From: Vibrio fortis
GTDB lineage: Bacteria; Pseudomonadota; Gammaproteobacteria; Enterobacterales; Vibrionaceae
Assembly (NCBI RefSeq): GCF_000695685.1
Contig: NZ_JFFR01000028.1
Span: 62,001 to 126,000 of the forward strand
DNA length: 64,000 nucleotides
Reading direction: 5' to 3'
Part shown: positions 29,306 through 39,521 of the stretch, piece by piece
Layout: each line of letters starts with the position of its first letter
Position numbering within the stretch: the stretch's first letter is position 1
Notes under the pieces: generated by a model
The model's input: the letters and a program-made list of their open reading frames with translations, nothing else
Told to the model about the DNA's origin: nothing
The model's database searches: none
Made by a program: the position numbers and the translations under genes

Positions 29306-31045
29306 ATGACAACTAAGCCAGAGTGCGCCCAATTATCCGGCGCGGAAATGGTAGTTCAGTCCCTAATTGAAGAAGGGGTTGAGCAGATCTTTGGTTATCC
29401 AGGCGGTTCCGTTTTGGATATCTACGATGCCCTACACGCAAAAACAGACAAGATTAAACACGTATTAGTGCGCCACGAGCAAGCAGCGACGCATATGGCC
29501 GATGGCTACACGCGTTCAACTGGTAAGCCTGGTGTAGTACTAGTATGTTCAGGTCCTGGCGCGACTAATACCGTAACGGGTATTGCGACAGCGTACATGG
29601 ACTCGATTCCAATGATCGTTATTTCGGGTAACGTACCGAACAACTTGATTGGTAATGACGCATTCCAAGAGTGTGATATCGTAGGTGTATCTCGTCCAAT
29701 CGTAAAACACAGCTTCTTAGTAAAGAAAGCTGAAGACATCCCAGAGATCGTAAAAAAGGCCTTTTATATTTCGACCACAGGTCGACCTGGCCCAGTTGTG
29801 ATTGACCTTCCTAAAGATGTACTTAATCCACAAATTAAGCTGCCGTACGAATACCCAGAAACGATCAAAATGCGTTCGTACAACCCAACGGTAACAGGCC
29901 ACAAAGGACAAATTAAGAAAGCACTTAAGGCACTTCTAGAAGCGAAGAAGCCGGTTCTTTATGTTGGTGGTGGTGCGGTTATCTCGGAAGCTGATAAACA
30001 GTTGCTTAAGCTTGCCGAGGCACTAAATCTACCTGTTGTTAGTACACTTATGGGATTGGGTGCCTTCCCGGGCACGCATAAAAACTCGCTAGGCATGCTT
30101 GGTATGCACGGCTTATACGAAGCCAATATGGCAATGCATAACGCAGACCTTATTTTTGGTGTTGGTGTTCGTTTTGATGATCGTACGACCAATAACCTAG
30201 AGAAGTACTGTCCAAACGCGAAGATCATGCACATCGATATCGATCCATCATCGATCTCTAAGAACGTGAAAGTGGATCTACCGATCGTAGGCTCTGCTGA
30301 GCGCGTGCTTGAGAGCATGGTGAACCTGCTTATTGAGCAAGGTGGAACCAACGATGCAGAAGCCTTGGATGCATGGTGGGCAGAAATTAAAGTATGGCAA
30401 GACCGTAAGTGTCTCGCTTACGATAAATCGCCTGAGCGCATCAAACCTCAACAGGTTATCGAAACTCTACACAAAGTGACCAATGGCGATGCGTATGTTG
30501 CTTCTGATGTTGGTCAGCACCAAATGTTTGCCGCGCTTTACTATCCATTTAATAAACCACGCCGTTGGATCAATTCTGGTGGCCTTGGCACCATGGGCTT
30601 TGGTTTACCTGCGGGTATGGGCGTTAAGTTCGCTAAACCGGATGAAGAAGTGGTCGTTGTAACAGGCGATGGCAGTATTCAGATGAATATCCAAGAGCTG
30701 TCAACGGCACTGCAATACAACATCCCGGTGAAGATCATTAATTTGAATAACCGTTTCTTAGGCATGGTAAAACAGTGGCAAGACATTGTTTACCAAGGTC
30801 GTCACTCAAACTCATACATGGACTCTGTGCCAGACTTTGCGGCTATCGCGGAAGCGTATGGTCACGTAGGTATGCGTATCTCTTCTCCTGATGAACTTGA
30901 ATCAGGCTTAGAGAAAGCACTGGCAATGAAAGACCGCCTGGTATTCGTCGACATTAGTGTTGATGATACAGAGCACGTATACCCAATGCAGATTAAAGGC
31001 GAGGGTATGGATAACATGTGGCTAAGCAAAACGGAGAGAACATAG
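29306..31045 (+). CDS. ilvI: Acetolactate synthase III, large subunit
   Basis: ThDP-dependent catalytic subunit of acetohydroxyacid synthase, first common step of valine, leucine and isoleucine synthesis. Length 579 residues from ATG 29306, which has GTAAGGAGAG upstream; an open frame from a TTG at 29174 is rejected. Motifs: catalytic Glu in [16 protein letters not shown] region, and ThDP motif [14 protein letters not shown] to INLNN near 460-490. The small subunit ilvH starts 1 bp after its stop. Resembles the valine-sensitive IlvIH isozyme by neighbour leuO. Confidence 0.95.
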   Translation: MTTKPECAQLSGAEMVVQSLIEEGVEQIFGYPGGSVLDIYDALHAKTDKIKHVLVRHEQAATHMADGYTRSTGKPGVVLVCSGPGATNTVTGIATAYMDSIPMIVISGNVPNNLIGNDAFQECDIVGVSRPIVKHSFLVKKAEDIPEIVKKAFYISTTGRPGPVVIDLPKDVLNPQIKLPYEYPETIKMRSYNPTVTGHKGQIKKALKALLEAKKPVLYVGGGAVISEADKQLLKLAEALNLPVVSTLMGLGAFPGTHKNSLGMLGMHGLYEANMAMHNADLIFGVGVRFDDRTTNNLEKYCPNAKIMHIDIDPSSISKNVKVDLPIVGSAERVLESMVNLLIEQGGTNDAEALDAWWAEIKVWQDRKCLAYDKSPERIKPQQVIETLHKVTNGDAYVASDVGQHQMFAALYYPFNKPRRWINSGGLGTMGFGLPAGMGVKFAKPDEEVVVVTGDGSIQMNIQELSTALQYNIPVKIINLNNRFLGMVKQWQDIVYQGRHSNSYMDSVPDFAAIAEAYGHVGMRISSPDELESGLEKALAMKDRLVFVDISVDDTEHVYPMQIKGEGMDNMWLSKTERT

Positions 31046-31046
31046 T

Positions 31047-31541
31047 ATGAGACACATTATTTCGCTATTAATGGAAAACCAACCAGGTGCCTTGTCTCGA
31101 GTGGTTGGCTTGTTTTCTCAACGTGGTTACAACATTGAATCGCTGAACGTGTCGCCGACAGATGATCCGACGCTTTCACGTCTGAACGTAACGACCAACT
31201 CAGATGAGATGCAACTAGAGCAGATCCAGAAGCAACTGCATAAGCTGATTGATGTGCTTAAAGTTCAAGAAGTATCAGAGCTTGATCATATTGAGCGTGA
31301 GCTACTAATGGTTAAGGTTCGCGCGAGCGGTTTTGCGCGTGCAGAGGTTAAACGTACTGCTGATATCTTCCGTGGTCAGATCGTTGACGTAACCGCCTCT
31401 CAATACACAGTGCAGATGGCAGGCACCAGTGAGAAGCTCGATGCGTTTATTCAAGCATTATCAGAAGTAACGGAAGTGCTTGAAGTGGCACGCAGCGGCG
31501 TGGTTGGTATTGCTCGAGGAGAGCGCTCTCTAAAAGCTTAA
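31047..31541 (+). CDS. ilvH: Acetolactate synthase III, small regulatory subunit
   Basis: Regulatory subunit (164 residues; E. coli 163) that binds valine and activates IlvI. The N-terminal ACT domain starts RHIISLLMENQPGALSRVVG, with GYNIESLNVSPT and SRLNV; the second ACT-like domain follows from about 80. The stop of ilvI (TAG) and the ATG are one base apart, so synthesis is coupled. A terminator follows at 31558. Confidence 0.96.
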   Translation: MRHIISLLMENQPGALSRVVGLFSQRGYNIESLNVSPTDDPTLSRLNVTTNSDEMQLEQIQKQLHKLIDVLKVQEVSELDHIERELLMVKVRASGFARAEVKRTADIFRGQIVDVTASQYTVQMAGTSEKLDAFIQALSEVTEVLEVARSGVVGIARGERSLKA

Positions 31542-31557
31542 GAAAATTGTATGATAG

Positions 31558-31584
31558 AAAGCCGCATTAAGTGCGGCTTTTTTA
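31558..31584 (+). terminator. Terminator of ilvIH
   Basis: Perfect 9-bp stem AAAGCCGCA / TGCGGCTTT, a TTAAG loop and a T run, 16 bp after ilvH. Confidence 0.9.
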
Positions 31585-31644
31585 TTTTGTTAATTTATAA
31601 CAATGATATAATTCTCGCCATATTTACCCTATTTTGAGCAATTA

Positions 31645-33528
31645 ATGAGAAATAAAAAAACAATCGCCACGCTTCTCGTTATTTGCGTCACCTTTTGTGC
31701 AGCTATCGCTCTGTACTACCAGCAACGCTATCAAGACGTCAAAAAGCAGAGTTATCAACGCACTGCAAAACAGGCTCTTCATCAACTTGTGTACGCCGAG
31801 CGCGACTACAATGTGTTGAAAGACCAATTGGTCTCTATGATGCAACTACTCAGCCACAGTCAAAGCTTGGTTGATTTTGCGACATCTCCTTCTGTTGAAA
31901 ATAAGAACCTGCTGGAAGAGGTTTGGCAGTCGGTACTGGTCAATCAAAGATGGTATACCCAGATTCATCTGTTGGATATTGATGGCCATGAGAAGGTCAG
32001 AGTCAATTACTCCTCAAGAACAGGTGTTGTTACGCTGCCGAACGAGCTCCAAGATAAATCCAATTACGGTTATTTTCACTATGCGCAGACCCTGGATGCT
32101 GAAGAGATTGGCGGGTGGGGTATTGAGCTGGAATCCGAATATGGTGAGCTGACTTATCCATATACTCCCGTATTGAGAGTGATCACGCCTGTACAAACAC
32201 CAGAGCGTCGCGTCGGCTACTTAGTGATAAACCTCGATGTATGGGGATTAGCGTCACGCTTAAACTTCTCTCCTGATTTTGATTTTCGTGCTGAAGTGGT
32301 GAACCAATATGGTTACTACATTGCGAGCCAAAACAAGAGCAAGCTGTTTGGTGATTCGATCCCTGAGCGTAAAGGGTTCAACCTTTCACAAATTGCCCCA
32401 AAAACTTGGCAGGCGATCTCTTCTGAACGCATGGGTTACATGTTTGAAGACGGCAATCTATTTGCCTTCAACACCGTTGATCTTGCGCAGAAACAAAAGA
32501 TGCACTTAGTGATTCAGTTGAGCTCAGAGCAGTTATTAGAGAGAGCGGAGCGCGATCTCAATGACTTAGCGCAAGAGCAGTTGATCGTGTTCTTCACCGT
32601 AATGGTGTTTGCCTTCCCGCTGGCTTATCTCGTGACGCATTATCAAAGGCGCAGTCTAGAGAGCAAATTGGCTCGAGCAGCGCTGAATGGTATGTCTGCG
32701 GTGATGATCTCTGATAAACATCACCGCACCATCATGACCAACAATGAGTTTGAGAACATGACTGGTTACAGCAAGTCGCAGGTTGATGGTAAAAACGCCC
32801 TGCAGCTGCTGCTAGAGAATAGCGAACAACTTCATACTGCAGAAACCATCTGGACACATCTCGAAGAGAATGATTTGTGGGAAGGTGAGGTGAGCTGCAA
32901 GAGCAAACTTCGAATCCCTTTCACTGCGATCATGCGAGTGCAAGCCGTGAAGAGTAATTCAGGTAAAGTGAGCTACTACATCACGTCGCTGGTGGACATT
33001 ACGGTGCGTAAAGAGTTAGAAGTACGATTGCGTATTCTCAGTGAGCGAGATTCGTTGAGTAAATTATGGAATCGTCGCAAATTTGAAGAGCAGTTGGCGC
33101 AGTATTCACGAATGGTGGAGCGTTTCCCTAACGAATCTCAAGTGTGCTTAGCGTTGATCGACATCGATAACTTCAAACGCATTAATGATGAACTCGGCCA
33201 TGACGAGGGCGATCGCGTGATTGCTAGAGTGGCTGCGATCCTTCAAGAAAGCTTGAGAACCACAGACTTTGTCGCGCGTGTTGGCGGTGAAGAGTTTGCT
33301 ATCTTAATGCCTCATACTTCGTTAGCAGAAGCGAGAAGAGTGTTGGATCGCCTACGCATTGAAGTACAACTCTCTGGCGGAACGAAAGTGACGGTCAGTA
33401 TCGGCTATACCGATCTTACTGGTAACAGCACCCACTCCTATAAGTGTGCGGATATTGGTCTTTATGAATCTAAGTCCTCTGGTCGCAACACCATCTCTAT
33501 CTGTACAAGTCAGGCGGACGTTGCCTAG
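31645..33528 (+). CDS. Membrane sensor diguanylate cyclase (Cache-PAS-GGDEF)
   Basis: Makes cyclic di-GMP from two GTP. 627 residues: a membrane segment at about 7-24, a large periplasmic sensor (about 25-305, double-Cache-like by size and by FSPDFDFRAEVVNQYGYYIAS), a second segment at about 312-332, a PAS domain at about 345-455 (MISDKHHRTIMTNNEFENMTGYS in outline) and a GGDEF domain at about 470-620. The active site is GGEEF near 547, intact, and RTTD five residues before it is a complete inhibitory I-site. No EAL domain. Stands alone between ilvH and a small ORF; signal unknown. Confidence 0.93.
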   Translation: MRNKKTIATLLVICVTFCAAIALYYQQRYQDVKKQSYQRTAKQALHQLVYAERDYNVLKDQLVSMMQLLSHSQSLVDFATSPSVENKNLLEEVWQSVLVNQRWYTQIHLLDIDGHEKVRVNYSSRTGVVTLPNELQDKSNYGYFHYAQTLDAEEIGGWGIELESEYGELTYPYTPVLRVITPVQTPERRVGYLVINLDVWGLASRLNFSPDFDFRAEVVNQYGYYIASQNKSKLFGDSIPERKGFNLSQIAPKTWQAISSERMGYMFEDGNLFAFNTVDLAQKQKMHLVIQLSSEQLLERAERDLNDLAQEQLIVFFTVMVFAFPLAYLVTHYQRRSLESKLARAALNGMSAVMISDKHHRTIMTNNEFENMTGYSKSQVDGKNALQLLLENSEQLHTAETIWTHLEENDLWEGEVSCKSKLRIPFTAIMRVQAVKSNSGKVSYYITSLVDITVRKELEVRLRILSERDSLSKLWNRRKFEEQLAQYSRMVERFPNESQVCLALIDIDNFKRINDELGHDEGDRVIARVAAILQESLRTTDFVARVGGEEFAILMPHTSLAEARRVLDRLRIEVQLSGGTKVTVSIGYTDLTGNSTHSYKCADIGLYESKSSGRNTISICTSQADVA

Positions 33529-33838
33529 TTTGCATCTTGGGCTTGAGTTTGAACATCGGTAAAAAATAGAACCAATCTGTCTTATCTTTGAGAGATGCCC
33601 GTCACAATATTTGTACGATTAGACTAAAGTCTAATTTGTGCGCAAATTTGAACTAAACTGAACAATAAGTAAACTACCTTGCTTCGTAGAGTTAGTGTTG
33701 CACTGACTCTTTTTGAGAAGCCAGATCTCAAAAAGGGATGACAAAGTTAACTTAATTCAACTGCTCAGTTTCATCGACTTTTATCAGCAGAATTAGGTTA
33801 GCAGGAGCAAGAGTTAGGGATTCATACTATCTGGTGAA
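33529..33838. other. Intergenic region with tandem hairpins
   Basis: 310 bases between the diguanylate cyclase and a 47-residue ORF. It contains a perfect palindrome TTAGACT-AA-AGTCTAA near 33617-33632, the terminator at 33688-33714 and a second hairpin CTTTTTGAGA / TCTCAAAAAG at 33709-33735. No protein frame of note. It may encode a small RNA or be a long 3'/5' UTR. Confidence 0.5.
33688..33714 (+). terminator. Rho-independent terminator, possibly of a small RNA
   Basis: A 10-bp stem AGAGTTAGTG / CACTGACTCT (one G-U) with a TTG loop and five T. It lies 160 bp after the diguanylate cyclase stop, unusually far for that gene's own terminator. Confidence 0.7.
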
Positions 33839-33982
33839 ATGAGGCGTGGTATGTTTGTCGATTTTTTAGTGAGATTGACCATCGGCACACTAGTGATTCT
33901 TGGTTTTAAACTCAGTGCACTGTATTTTTTGCCTATGGTGTTACTGCTCAATACTCATCATAAAGAGTTCTTTGGGTGGTAA
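33839..33982 (+). CDS. Small hydrophobic protein of 47 residues
   Basis: An ORF from ATG 33839 (or ATG 33851, which has GAGG 7 bases upstream) to TAA 33980-33982. The product begins MRRGMFVDFLVRLTIG and has one or two hydrophobic stretches (TLVILGFKLSALYFLPMVLLL in outline) with a polar end NTHHKEFFGW, so it is probably a single-pass or hairpin inner-membrane protein. A strong terminator follows 2 bp after the stop, which supports a real transcription unit. Below the length cut-off of most gene finders. I do not recognise a family. Confidence 0.6.
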   Translation: MRRGMFVDFLVRLTIGTLVILGFKLSALYFLPMVLLLNTHHKEFFGW

Positions 33983-33984
33983 AC

Positions 33985-34013
33985 AAAAAACGGAGCATTA
34001 GGCTCCGTTTTTT
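33985..34013. terminator. Bidirectional terminator
   Basis: Perfect 12-bp inverted repeat AAAAAACGGAGC / GCTCCGTTTTTT with loop ATTAG between the small ORF and the convergent GntR-family gene; works on both strands. Confidence 0.92.
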
Positions 34014-34042
34014 ACTTACTGAGATACTTAAACTACATAAAA

Positions 34043-34702
34043 CTACGCAGCTTCAATCACTCGTTCAATGCGCCTCATTGAGCCCATTAAATGTTGGTCA
34101 AGTAGCTCTGTCGCTTGCTCAGCATTCTTTGCTAGTACCAGTTTCATGATCATTTCATGCTCATCAATGTTAAACAGCTCGTCTGACTCTTGATCGTCTG
34201 CTAATGCTAAGAAACGATAACGTTTCACCTGATTGATCAAATCACTGAAGAACTCGAACATGTTCTTTGAATCTGCACCTTCTAAAAGTGCCACGTGGAA
34301 CTGCTGATGGCGCTCTTCCCACTCTGCACTATTAAACTCTTCTGCTGTGTTGTTCACACGAGAAAGCTTGTGGTACGAAGTAAGAACTTCTAGTTCCCAG
34401 CTTTCATCACCGGTAGCGATTGCTTTTTTCAGCAGAACAGAAGAAACCACACGTAGGCTTTCGTATAAGTCGTTAAGTTCTTTCTTAGAGACTGGGGCTA
34501 CCCAACAGCCTTTTTGAGGCTCAAGCTGTACATACTTGCTCCAAGAAAGCTGAACGAGAGCTTCACGAATTGGTGAAGCGCCGACGTTGTATTTCTGTTT
34601 TAGATCAGCCACAACCAGTTTCTGGCCTGGGCGCAATTCACCATTAAGAATATCTTGGCGAATCATCTTTGATACTTTGTCGGTGAGAGTAGGGCTAGAC
34701 AT
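34043..34702 (-). CDS. GntR-family regulator, FCD (FadR-C) subfamily
   Basis: A 219-residue transcription factor. Winged HTH at about 5-70: KVSKMIRQDILNGELRPGQKL... with GASPIREALVQLS as the recognition part. The C-terminal FCD domain (about 80-210) shows the usual metal/ligand His positions in EERHQQFHVALLEG and EHEMIMKLVLAKNAEQATELL (outline), so it probably binds a carboxylate. Not next to any obvious metabolic operon; convergent with the small ORF, and pykF lies upstream on the same strand behind a terminator. Targets unknown; resembles CsiR/GlaR-type proteins in layout. Confidence 0.88.
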   Translation of the reverse strand: MSSPTLTDKVSKMIRQDILNGELRPGQKLVVADLKQKYNVGASPIREALVQLSWSKYVQLEPQKGCWVAPVSKKELNDLYESLRVVSSVLLKKAIATGDESWELEVLTSYHKLSRVNNTAEEFNSAEWEERHQQFHVALLEGADSKNMFEFFSDLINQVKRYRFLALADDQESDELFNIDEHEMIMKLVLAKNAEQATELLDQHLMGSMRRIERVIEAA

Positions 34703-34833
34703 TGTGCAACCTCATGTAATTTGAATTCTTGGCCTGCTAATTCAAATGACCTAAGGCGGGAATTAACAGTACGCAGTTCTATTGTTAATTTGATAATACA
34801 GCGTACTGATTATTAGAGCAAGATGTAATATAT

Positions 34834-34862
34834 AAAAAAAGAGGGCCGAAGCCCTCTTTTTT
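34834..34862 (-). terminator. Terminator of pykF
   Basis: AAAAAAAGAGGGC / GCCCTCTTTTTT with a tetraloop that reads TTCG on the minus strand, a very stable terminator, 29 bp after the pykF stop. Confidence 0.92.
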
Positions 34863-34890
34863 ATTTAACTGATGATTAAATTCGTCAGTC

Positions 34891-36303
34891 TTATAGAACG
34901 TGTACAGAAGCTGTGTTCGTAGTGCCTGAAGCTACTAGAGCACCAGAAACCATAACTACGATGTCGCCTTTGCTACCGAACTCAGCGTTAAGAGCGTACT
35001 CTTTACCCATTTGGTAGAAAGCGTCAGTGCTGTCGATAGAATCAACAAGAACAGGGCGAACACCTTTAGTAAGAACTAGTTGTGCAGCTGTCTTCTTGTT
35101 TGTTGTTAGTGCGATGATGTTTGCAGTTGGGAAGTACTTACGTACAGAACGTGCAGACTTACCACCTTCAGTAGCAACGATGATTAGTGGAGCAGCTAGC
35201 TTCTCAGCTGTGTCTACCGCACCTTTACATACTGCTTCAGTGATGCGTAGGCGTGGGCTGTCTAGACGAGAACCTAGTTCAGCTTTAAGAGCGCTGTCAG
35301 TACGGTTCGCGATTTGAGCCATGATAGTTACTGCTTCAACTGGGTATTTACCTTTCGCAGTTTCACCAGAAAGCATTACAGCATCAGTACCGTCCATGAT
35401 TGCGTTCGCAACGTCACCCGCTTCTGCACGAGTTGGACGTGGGTTGTTGATCATAGAATCAAGCATTTGAGTTGCTGTGATAACCATCTTACGTGCACGG
35501 TTACACTTCTCGATCATCATCTTCTGAGCGAAGATTACTTCTTCAGCTGGGATCTCAACACCTAGGTCACCACGAGCAACCATGATACCGTCAGAAAGCT
35601 CTAGGATTTCGTCGAAGTTATCAACACCTTCTTGGTTCTCAATCTTAGAGATGATGTGGATGTCGCTGCCGCCGTTCGCGTCTAGGATCTCACGGATCTC
35701 TTTAACGTCAGATGCTTTACGGATGAAAGAAGCTGCTACGAAGTCAACGCCTTGCTCACAACCAAACTTAAGGTCGTTCTTATCTTTTTCAGATAGAGCT
35801 GGAAGTTGAACAGAAACGCCAGGAAGGTTAACACCTTTGTTTTCGCCTAGTGCACCGTTGTTAAGAACTTTACACTTAACTTCAGTTTCAGTAGTAGAGA
35901 TAACTTCCATTTCGATTAGGCCGTCATCTACAAGGATAGTGTTACCAACGTTTAGGTCAGCTGCGAAACCAGCGTAAGTTACCGCTACAGTCTCTTTGTT
36001 ACCTACAACTGAAGTGTCAGTTGTGAAAGTGAATTCTTGACCAGCTACTAGATCTACGTCGTTGCCGCCTTCTAGCTTGATAGTACGGATTTCTGGGCCT
36101 TTAGTATCAAGAAGGATAGCCAGTTGCTTACCTACTTTGTCCATTACTTCGCGGAAGTTCGCAATACGAGTGCCGTGCTCTTCGTAGTCACCGTGAGAGA
36201 AGTTAAGACGCATAACGTTCATGCCTGCGTTTACTAGTTCAGTTAGCTTCTCTACAGATTCAGTTTTAGGGCCAATCGTACATACGATTTTGGTCTTTTT
36301 CAT
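34891..36303 (-). CDS. pykF: Pyruvate kinase I
   Basis: Converts phosphoenolpyruvate and ADP to pyruvate and ATP. The 470-residue length equals E. coli PykF (the PykA type is longer). Motifs: [30 protein letters not shown], catalytic Lys/Glu region [18 protein letters not shown] and [18 protein letters not shown]. Highly biased codon use, so strongly expressed. Divergent from the DeoR-type gene across 430 bp. Confidence 0.97.
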   Translation of the reverse strand: MKKTKIVCTIGPKTESVEKLTELVNAGMNVMRLNFSHGDYEEHGTRIANFREVMDKVGKQLAILLDTKGPEIRTIKLEGGNDVDLVAGQEFTFTTDTSVVGNKETVAVTYAGFAADLNVGNTILVDDGLIEMEVISTTETEVKCKVLNNGALGENKGVNLPGVSVQLPALSEKDKNDLKFGCEQGVDFVAASFIRKASDVKEIREILDANGGSDIHIISKIENQEGVDNFDEILELSDGIMVARGDLGVEIPAEEVIFAQKMMIEKCNRARKMVITATQMLDSMINNPRPTRAEAGDVANAIMDGTDAVMLSGETAKGKYPVEAVTIMAQIANRTDSALKAELGSRLDSPRLRITEAVCKGAVDTAEKLAAPLIIVATEGGKSARSVRKYFPTANIIALTTNKKTAAQLVLTKGVRPVLVDSIDSTDAFYQMGKEYALNAEFGSKGDIVVMVSGALVASGTTNTASVHVL

Positions 36304-36733
36304 GGAAGGTACTCTCCGGTAAGTTTTGTTACAAATTGAAATTTATCTGTTTTCTGAAGCGGCCTACCCATTTCGTCAGCATTTTGTGCCTGCTGCGATA
36401 ATAGAGGGACTTATCAATTGCCCTTCAGAGTTGTAAGTCTTTCATCAATTTTAGTCATTTTATGACCAAATGATTTTGATTCAACATCGGTTTTCTGTGA
36501 CTTACCCCAATATATCAGGTGAAAGTTGCAGAAAAATAACGGTCATTTTTGTAATTTTTTTTCTTTTCGGGTGCGGATTCTACCACCGAATGAATTCAAT
36601 ATCACTGCTTAACAATTGTCTTAGGACAAGGTTTTAGCGCTATTTATTAATTTTTTGGATCGAAATAAATGGACTAAATGGTTTCGTTGTAACTATAATA
36701 TCTTTCATATCGAAACTTATGGTTCATTTTTAA
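36304..36733. other. Long divergent intergenic region pykF / deoR-type gene
   Basis: 430 bases without a gene. AT-rich. Visible structure: the small inverted repeat GTCAT-TTT-ATGAC near 36455-36467 and T tracts around 36556-36566. It must carry the pykF promoter (minus) and the regulator's promoter (plus), but I cannot place either with confidence, and I see no clear Cra site. Confidence 0.5.
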
Positions 36734-37504
36734 ATGTCGAAACGAAACACTCAGCTCAGAAGACACGCAATTTCTAATCTAGTTAACGAGAAAGGCGAGG
36801 TTAGTGTTGATGAATTGTCCGCTAAGTTTGAAACCTCGGAAGTCACAATTAGAAAGGATTTGGCGTCTTTAGAGAAAAATGGTCAGCTTTTGCGCCGATA
36901 TGGCGGTGCTGTTTCATTGCCGAAAGAAGTTGTGAACGATGAGATAGGCAAAAAAGTTTCGACTCGAAAGCTTTCATTGGCAAAAGCTGCTGCAGACCTA
37001 ATTCGTGACCATAACCGCATTGTGATCGACAGCGGTAGCACAACAGGTGCTCTGATCGAACAGCTAAATAGTAAGCGTGGTTTGGTCGTGATGACCAACT
37101 CGTTGCATGTTGCTAACGCTCTAAATGAACTAGAAAGCGAGCCGACTCTGCTAATGACGGGCGGAACCTGGGATACACACTCAGATTCGTTCCAAGGTCA
37201 GGTCGCAGAATCAGTACTGCGTGCTTATGACTTTGACCAACTGTTTATTGGCGCTGACGGTATCGACCTTGAAAGAGGTACCACAACATTTAATGAACTA
37301 GTCGGACTGAGTAAGGTCATGGCTGAAGTATCTCGTGAAGTTGTGGTGATGGTTGAATCAGAGAAAGTAGGTCGCAAAATCCCAAATCTTGAGCTGTCTT
37401 GGGAGCACATCGATGTCTTGATCACTGATACCGAACTGGCAGAAGAAGCCAAACAGAGTATCGAGTCTCAAGGGGTGCGTGTGATTCTCACCGAGCCAGT
37501 ATAG
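36734..37504 (+). CDS. DeoR/GlpR-family regulator upstream of glmS
   Basis: A 256-residue DeoR-type repressor. HTH at about 6-57: RRHAISNLVNEKGEVSVDEL with FETSEVTIRKDLASLEK and RRYGGA. The C-terminal sugar-phosphate isomerase-like sensor domain shows IDSGSTTGALIEQL, MTNSLHVANAL and IGADGIDLERGTTTFN. Such proteins usually bind phosphorylated sugars. glmS follows 109 bp later on the same strand, so control of glucosamine-6-phosphate synthesis is the best guess. No GlmS ribozyme is present, so a protein regulator here makes sense. Confidence 0.9.
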   Translation: MSKRNTQLRRHAISNLVNEKGEVSVDELSAKFETSEVTIRKDLASLEKNGQLLRRYGGAVSLPKEVVNDEIGKKVSTRKLSLAKAAADLIRDHNRIVIDSGSTTGALIEQLNSKRGLVVMTNSLHVANALNELESEPTLLMTGGTWDTHSDSFQGQVAESVLRAYDFDQLFIGADGIDLERGTTTFNELVGLSKVMAEVSREVVVMVESEKVGRKIPNLELSWEHIDVLITDTELAEEAKQSIESQGVRVILTEPV

Positions 37505-37613
37505 AAACTAAATTTAAAATTTATGCATTTAACTTCCTATAATAGATCTCTATGAGACATGGCCTTTGCTTGCTGCCAGATAGGAATAACTAAAAAATTG
37601 ATGGAGTAACATT

Positions 37614-39446
37614 ATGTGTGGAATTGTTGGTGCAGTAGCACAACGTGACGTAGCAGAAATTCTAGTAGAGGGCCTACGCCGTCTTGAGTACCGTGGTTAC
37701 GACTCTGCAGGTGTCGCGGTTGTGGATAGCGAATCCAACCTAACTCGTGTACGTCGTCTAGGTAAAGTACAAGAGTTGGCTGATGCAGTTGAAGCGCAAC
37801 AGGTAATCGGTGGTACAGGTATCGCTCATACACGTTGGGCAACGCACGGTGAACCTTCTGAAGCGAACGCGCACCCACACATGTCTGGCGATATTGCAGT
37901 TGTTCACAACGGCATCATCGAAAACCACGAAGAGCTACGCACGCTTCTTCAAGGTCGTGGCTATGAGTTCACGTCTCAAACGGATACCGAAGTTATTGCT
38001 CACCTAGTTGAGTGGGAACTGCGCACGTCTGAGACGCTAGTTGAAGCTCTACAAAAGACAGCGAAGCAACTTGATGGCGCTTACGGCACAGTAGCGGTGG
38101 ATCGTAAAGATCCTTCACGCATTGTTGTTGCTCGTTCTGGTAGCCCAATCGTAATCGGCTTTGGTGTTGGCGAAAACTTCCTAGCATCTGACCAACTAGC
38201 ACTACTTAGCGTGACACGTCGCTTTATGTACCTAGAAGAGGGCGATGTAGCTGAAGTAACTCGTCGTGAAGTTAACGTATTTGATGCAAGCGGTGAGCCT
38301 GTTGAGCGTGAAATCGTTGAATCTAACGCAGAGCATGATGCAGGTGACAAAGGCAAATACCGTCACTTCATGCAGAAAGAGATCTTTGAGCAGCCAACTG
38401 CACTGATCAATACAATGGAAGGTCGTATTTCAGATACAGCTGTTATCACCAATGCAATCGGTGTTAAAGCTGAAGAGATCCTAAGCAAAGTAGAGCACGT
38501 TCAGATCATTGCATGTGGTACTTCTTACAACTCAGGTATGGCGGCACGCTACTGGTTTGAGTCTCTAGCGGGCGTAAGCTGTGATGTAGAGATCGCATCT
38601 GAGTTCCGTTACCGTGACTTCGTTGTTCGTCCAAACAGCCTGCTTGTGACGCTTTCTCAATCTGGTGAGACGGCAGATACGCTAGCAGCACTTCGCCTTG
38701 CGAAAGAGAAAGGTTACATGTCAGCGATGACTATCTGTAACGTAGCGGGTTCTTCACTGGTTCGTGAATCTGATTTTGCGTTCATGACTCGTGCAGGTAC
38801 AGAGATCGGTGTAGCTTCAACAAAAGCATTTACTACGCAGCTTGCAGCAATGCTAATGATGGTAACGTCAATTGGCCGTCTACAAGGTCGTATCGATGAA
38901 GCGAAAGAGACTGAAATCGTTCAAGCACTTCACCAGCTGCCTACAGACATCGAGAAAGCACTGGCGTTTGATAAAGAGATTGAAGCATTAGCGACAGATT
39001 TTGCAGACAAGCACCACACACTATTCCTAGGTCGTGGCGAGTACTACCCAATTGCAATGGAAGCGTCTCTAAAACTGAAAGAGATCTCTTACATCCACGC
39101 TGAAGCATACGCTGCAGGTGAGCTTAAGCACGGCCCTCTAGCTCTGATTGACGCAGATATGCCAGTAGTGGTTATTGCACCAAGCAACGATCTACTAGAG
39201 AAGCTGAAGTCGAACGTAGAAGAAGTACGAGCACGTGGCGGCCTACTTTATGTATTTGCGGATGAAGCAGCTGGCTTTGAAAGCGATGAGAATATGAAGA
39301 TCATCAAGATGCCTCACGTGAGCGAAGTAACTGCACCTATCTACTACACGGTTCCAATGCAGCTACTGTCTTACCACGTAGCGCTAATCAAAGGTACTGA
39401 CGTTGACCAACCTCGTAACCTAGCGAAAGCGGTAACGGTAGAGTAA
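37614..39446 (+). CDS. glmS: Glutamine--fructose-6-phosphate aminotransferase
   Basis: Makes glucosamine 6-phosphate, first step of UDP-GlcNAc, peptidoglycan and LPS synthesis. Length 610 residues (E. coli 609). N-terminal glutaminase with catalytic Cys2 ([12 protein letters not shown]), then two SIS isomerase domains with [28 protein letters not shown] and the C-terminal [11 protein letters not shown] 37614 has GGAG upstream. Unlike E. coli it is not behind glmU; it follows a DeoR-type gene. Confidence 0.98.
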   Translation: MCGIVGAVAQRDVAEILVEGLRRLEYRGYDSAGVAVVDSESNLTRVRRLGKVQELADAVEAQQVIGGTGIAHTRWATHGEPSEANAHPHMSGDIAVVHNGIIENHEELRTLLQGRGYEFTSQTDTEVIAHLVEWELRTSETLVEALQKTAKQLDGAYGTVAVDRKDPSRIVVARSGSPIVIGFGVGENFLASDQLALLSVTRRFMYLEEGDVAEVTRREVNVFDASGEPVEREIVESNAEHDAGDKGKYRHFMQKEIFEQPTALINTMEGRISDTAVITNAIGVKAEEILSKVEHVQIIACGTSYNSGMAARYWFESLAGVSCDVEIASEFRYRDFVVRPNSLLVTLSQSGETADTLAALRLAKEKGYMSAMTICNVAGSSLVRESDFAFMTRAGTEIGVASTKAFTTQLAAMLMMVTSIGRLQGRIDEAKETEIVQALHQLPTDIEKALAFDKEIEALATDFADKHHTLFLGRGEYYPIAMEASLKLKEISYIHAEAYAAGELKHGPLALIDADMPVVVIAPSNDLLEKLKSNVEEVRARGGLLYVFADEAAGFESDENMKIIKMPHVSEVTAPIYYTVPMQLLSYHVALIKGTDVDQPRNLAKAVTVE

Positions 39447-39471
39447 GTTAACTTGCCCCAGTAAATAGACG

Positions 39472-39499
39472 AAAGCCCATCATGATGATGGGCTTTTTT
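39472..39499. terminator. Terminator between glmS and TRAP gene
   Basis: Perfect stem AAAGCCCATCA / TGATGGGCTTT-type repeat with a short loop and six T on the plus strand, 25 bp after glmS. Confidence 0.88.
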
Positions 39500-39521
39500 G
39501 TTTTTCAGTATTGAGCCTTTG

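Noticed and set aside
36304-36733. Cra or other defined operator upstream of pykF
   Set aside because: I could not find a convincing match by eye; only a short GTCAT/ATGAC repeat is seen.
37505-37613. glmS ribozyme
   Set aside because: The 109-bp leader is too short and lacks the ribozyme core; gammaproteobacteria use other control.
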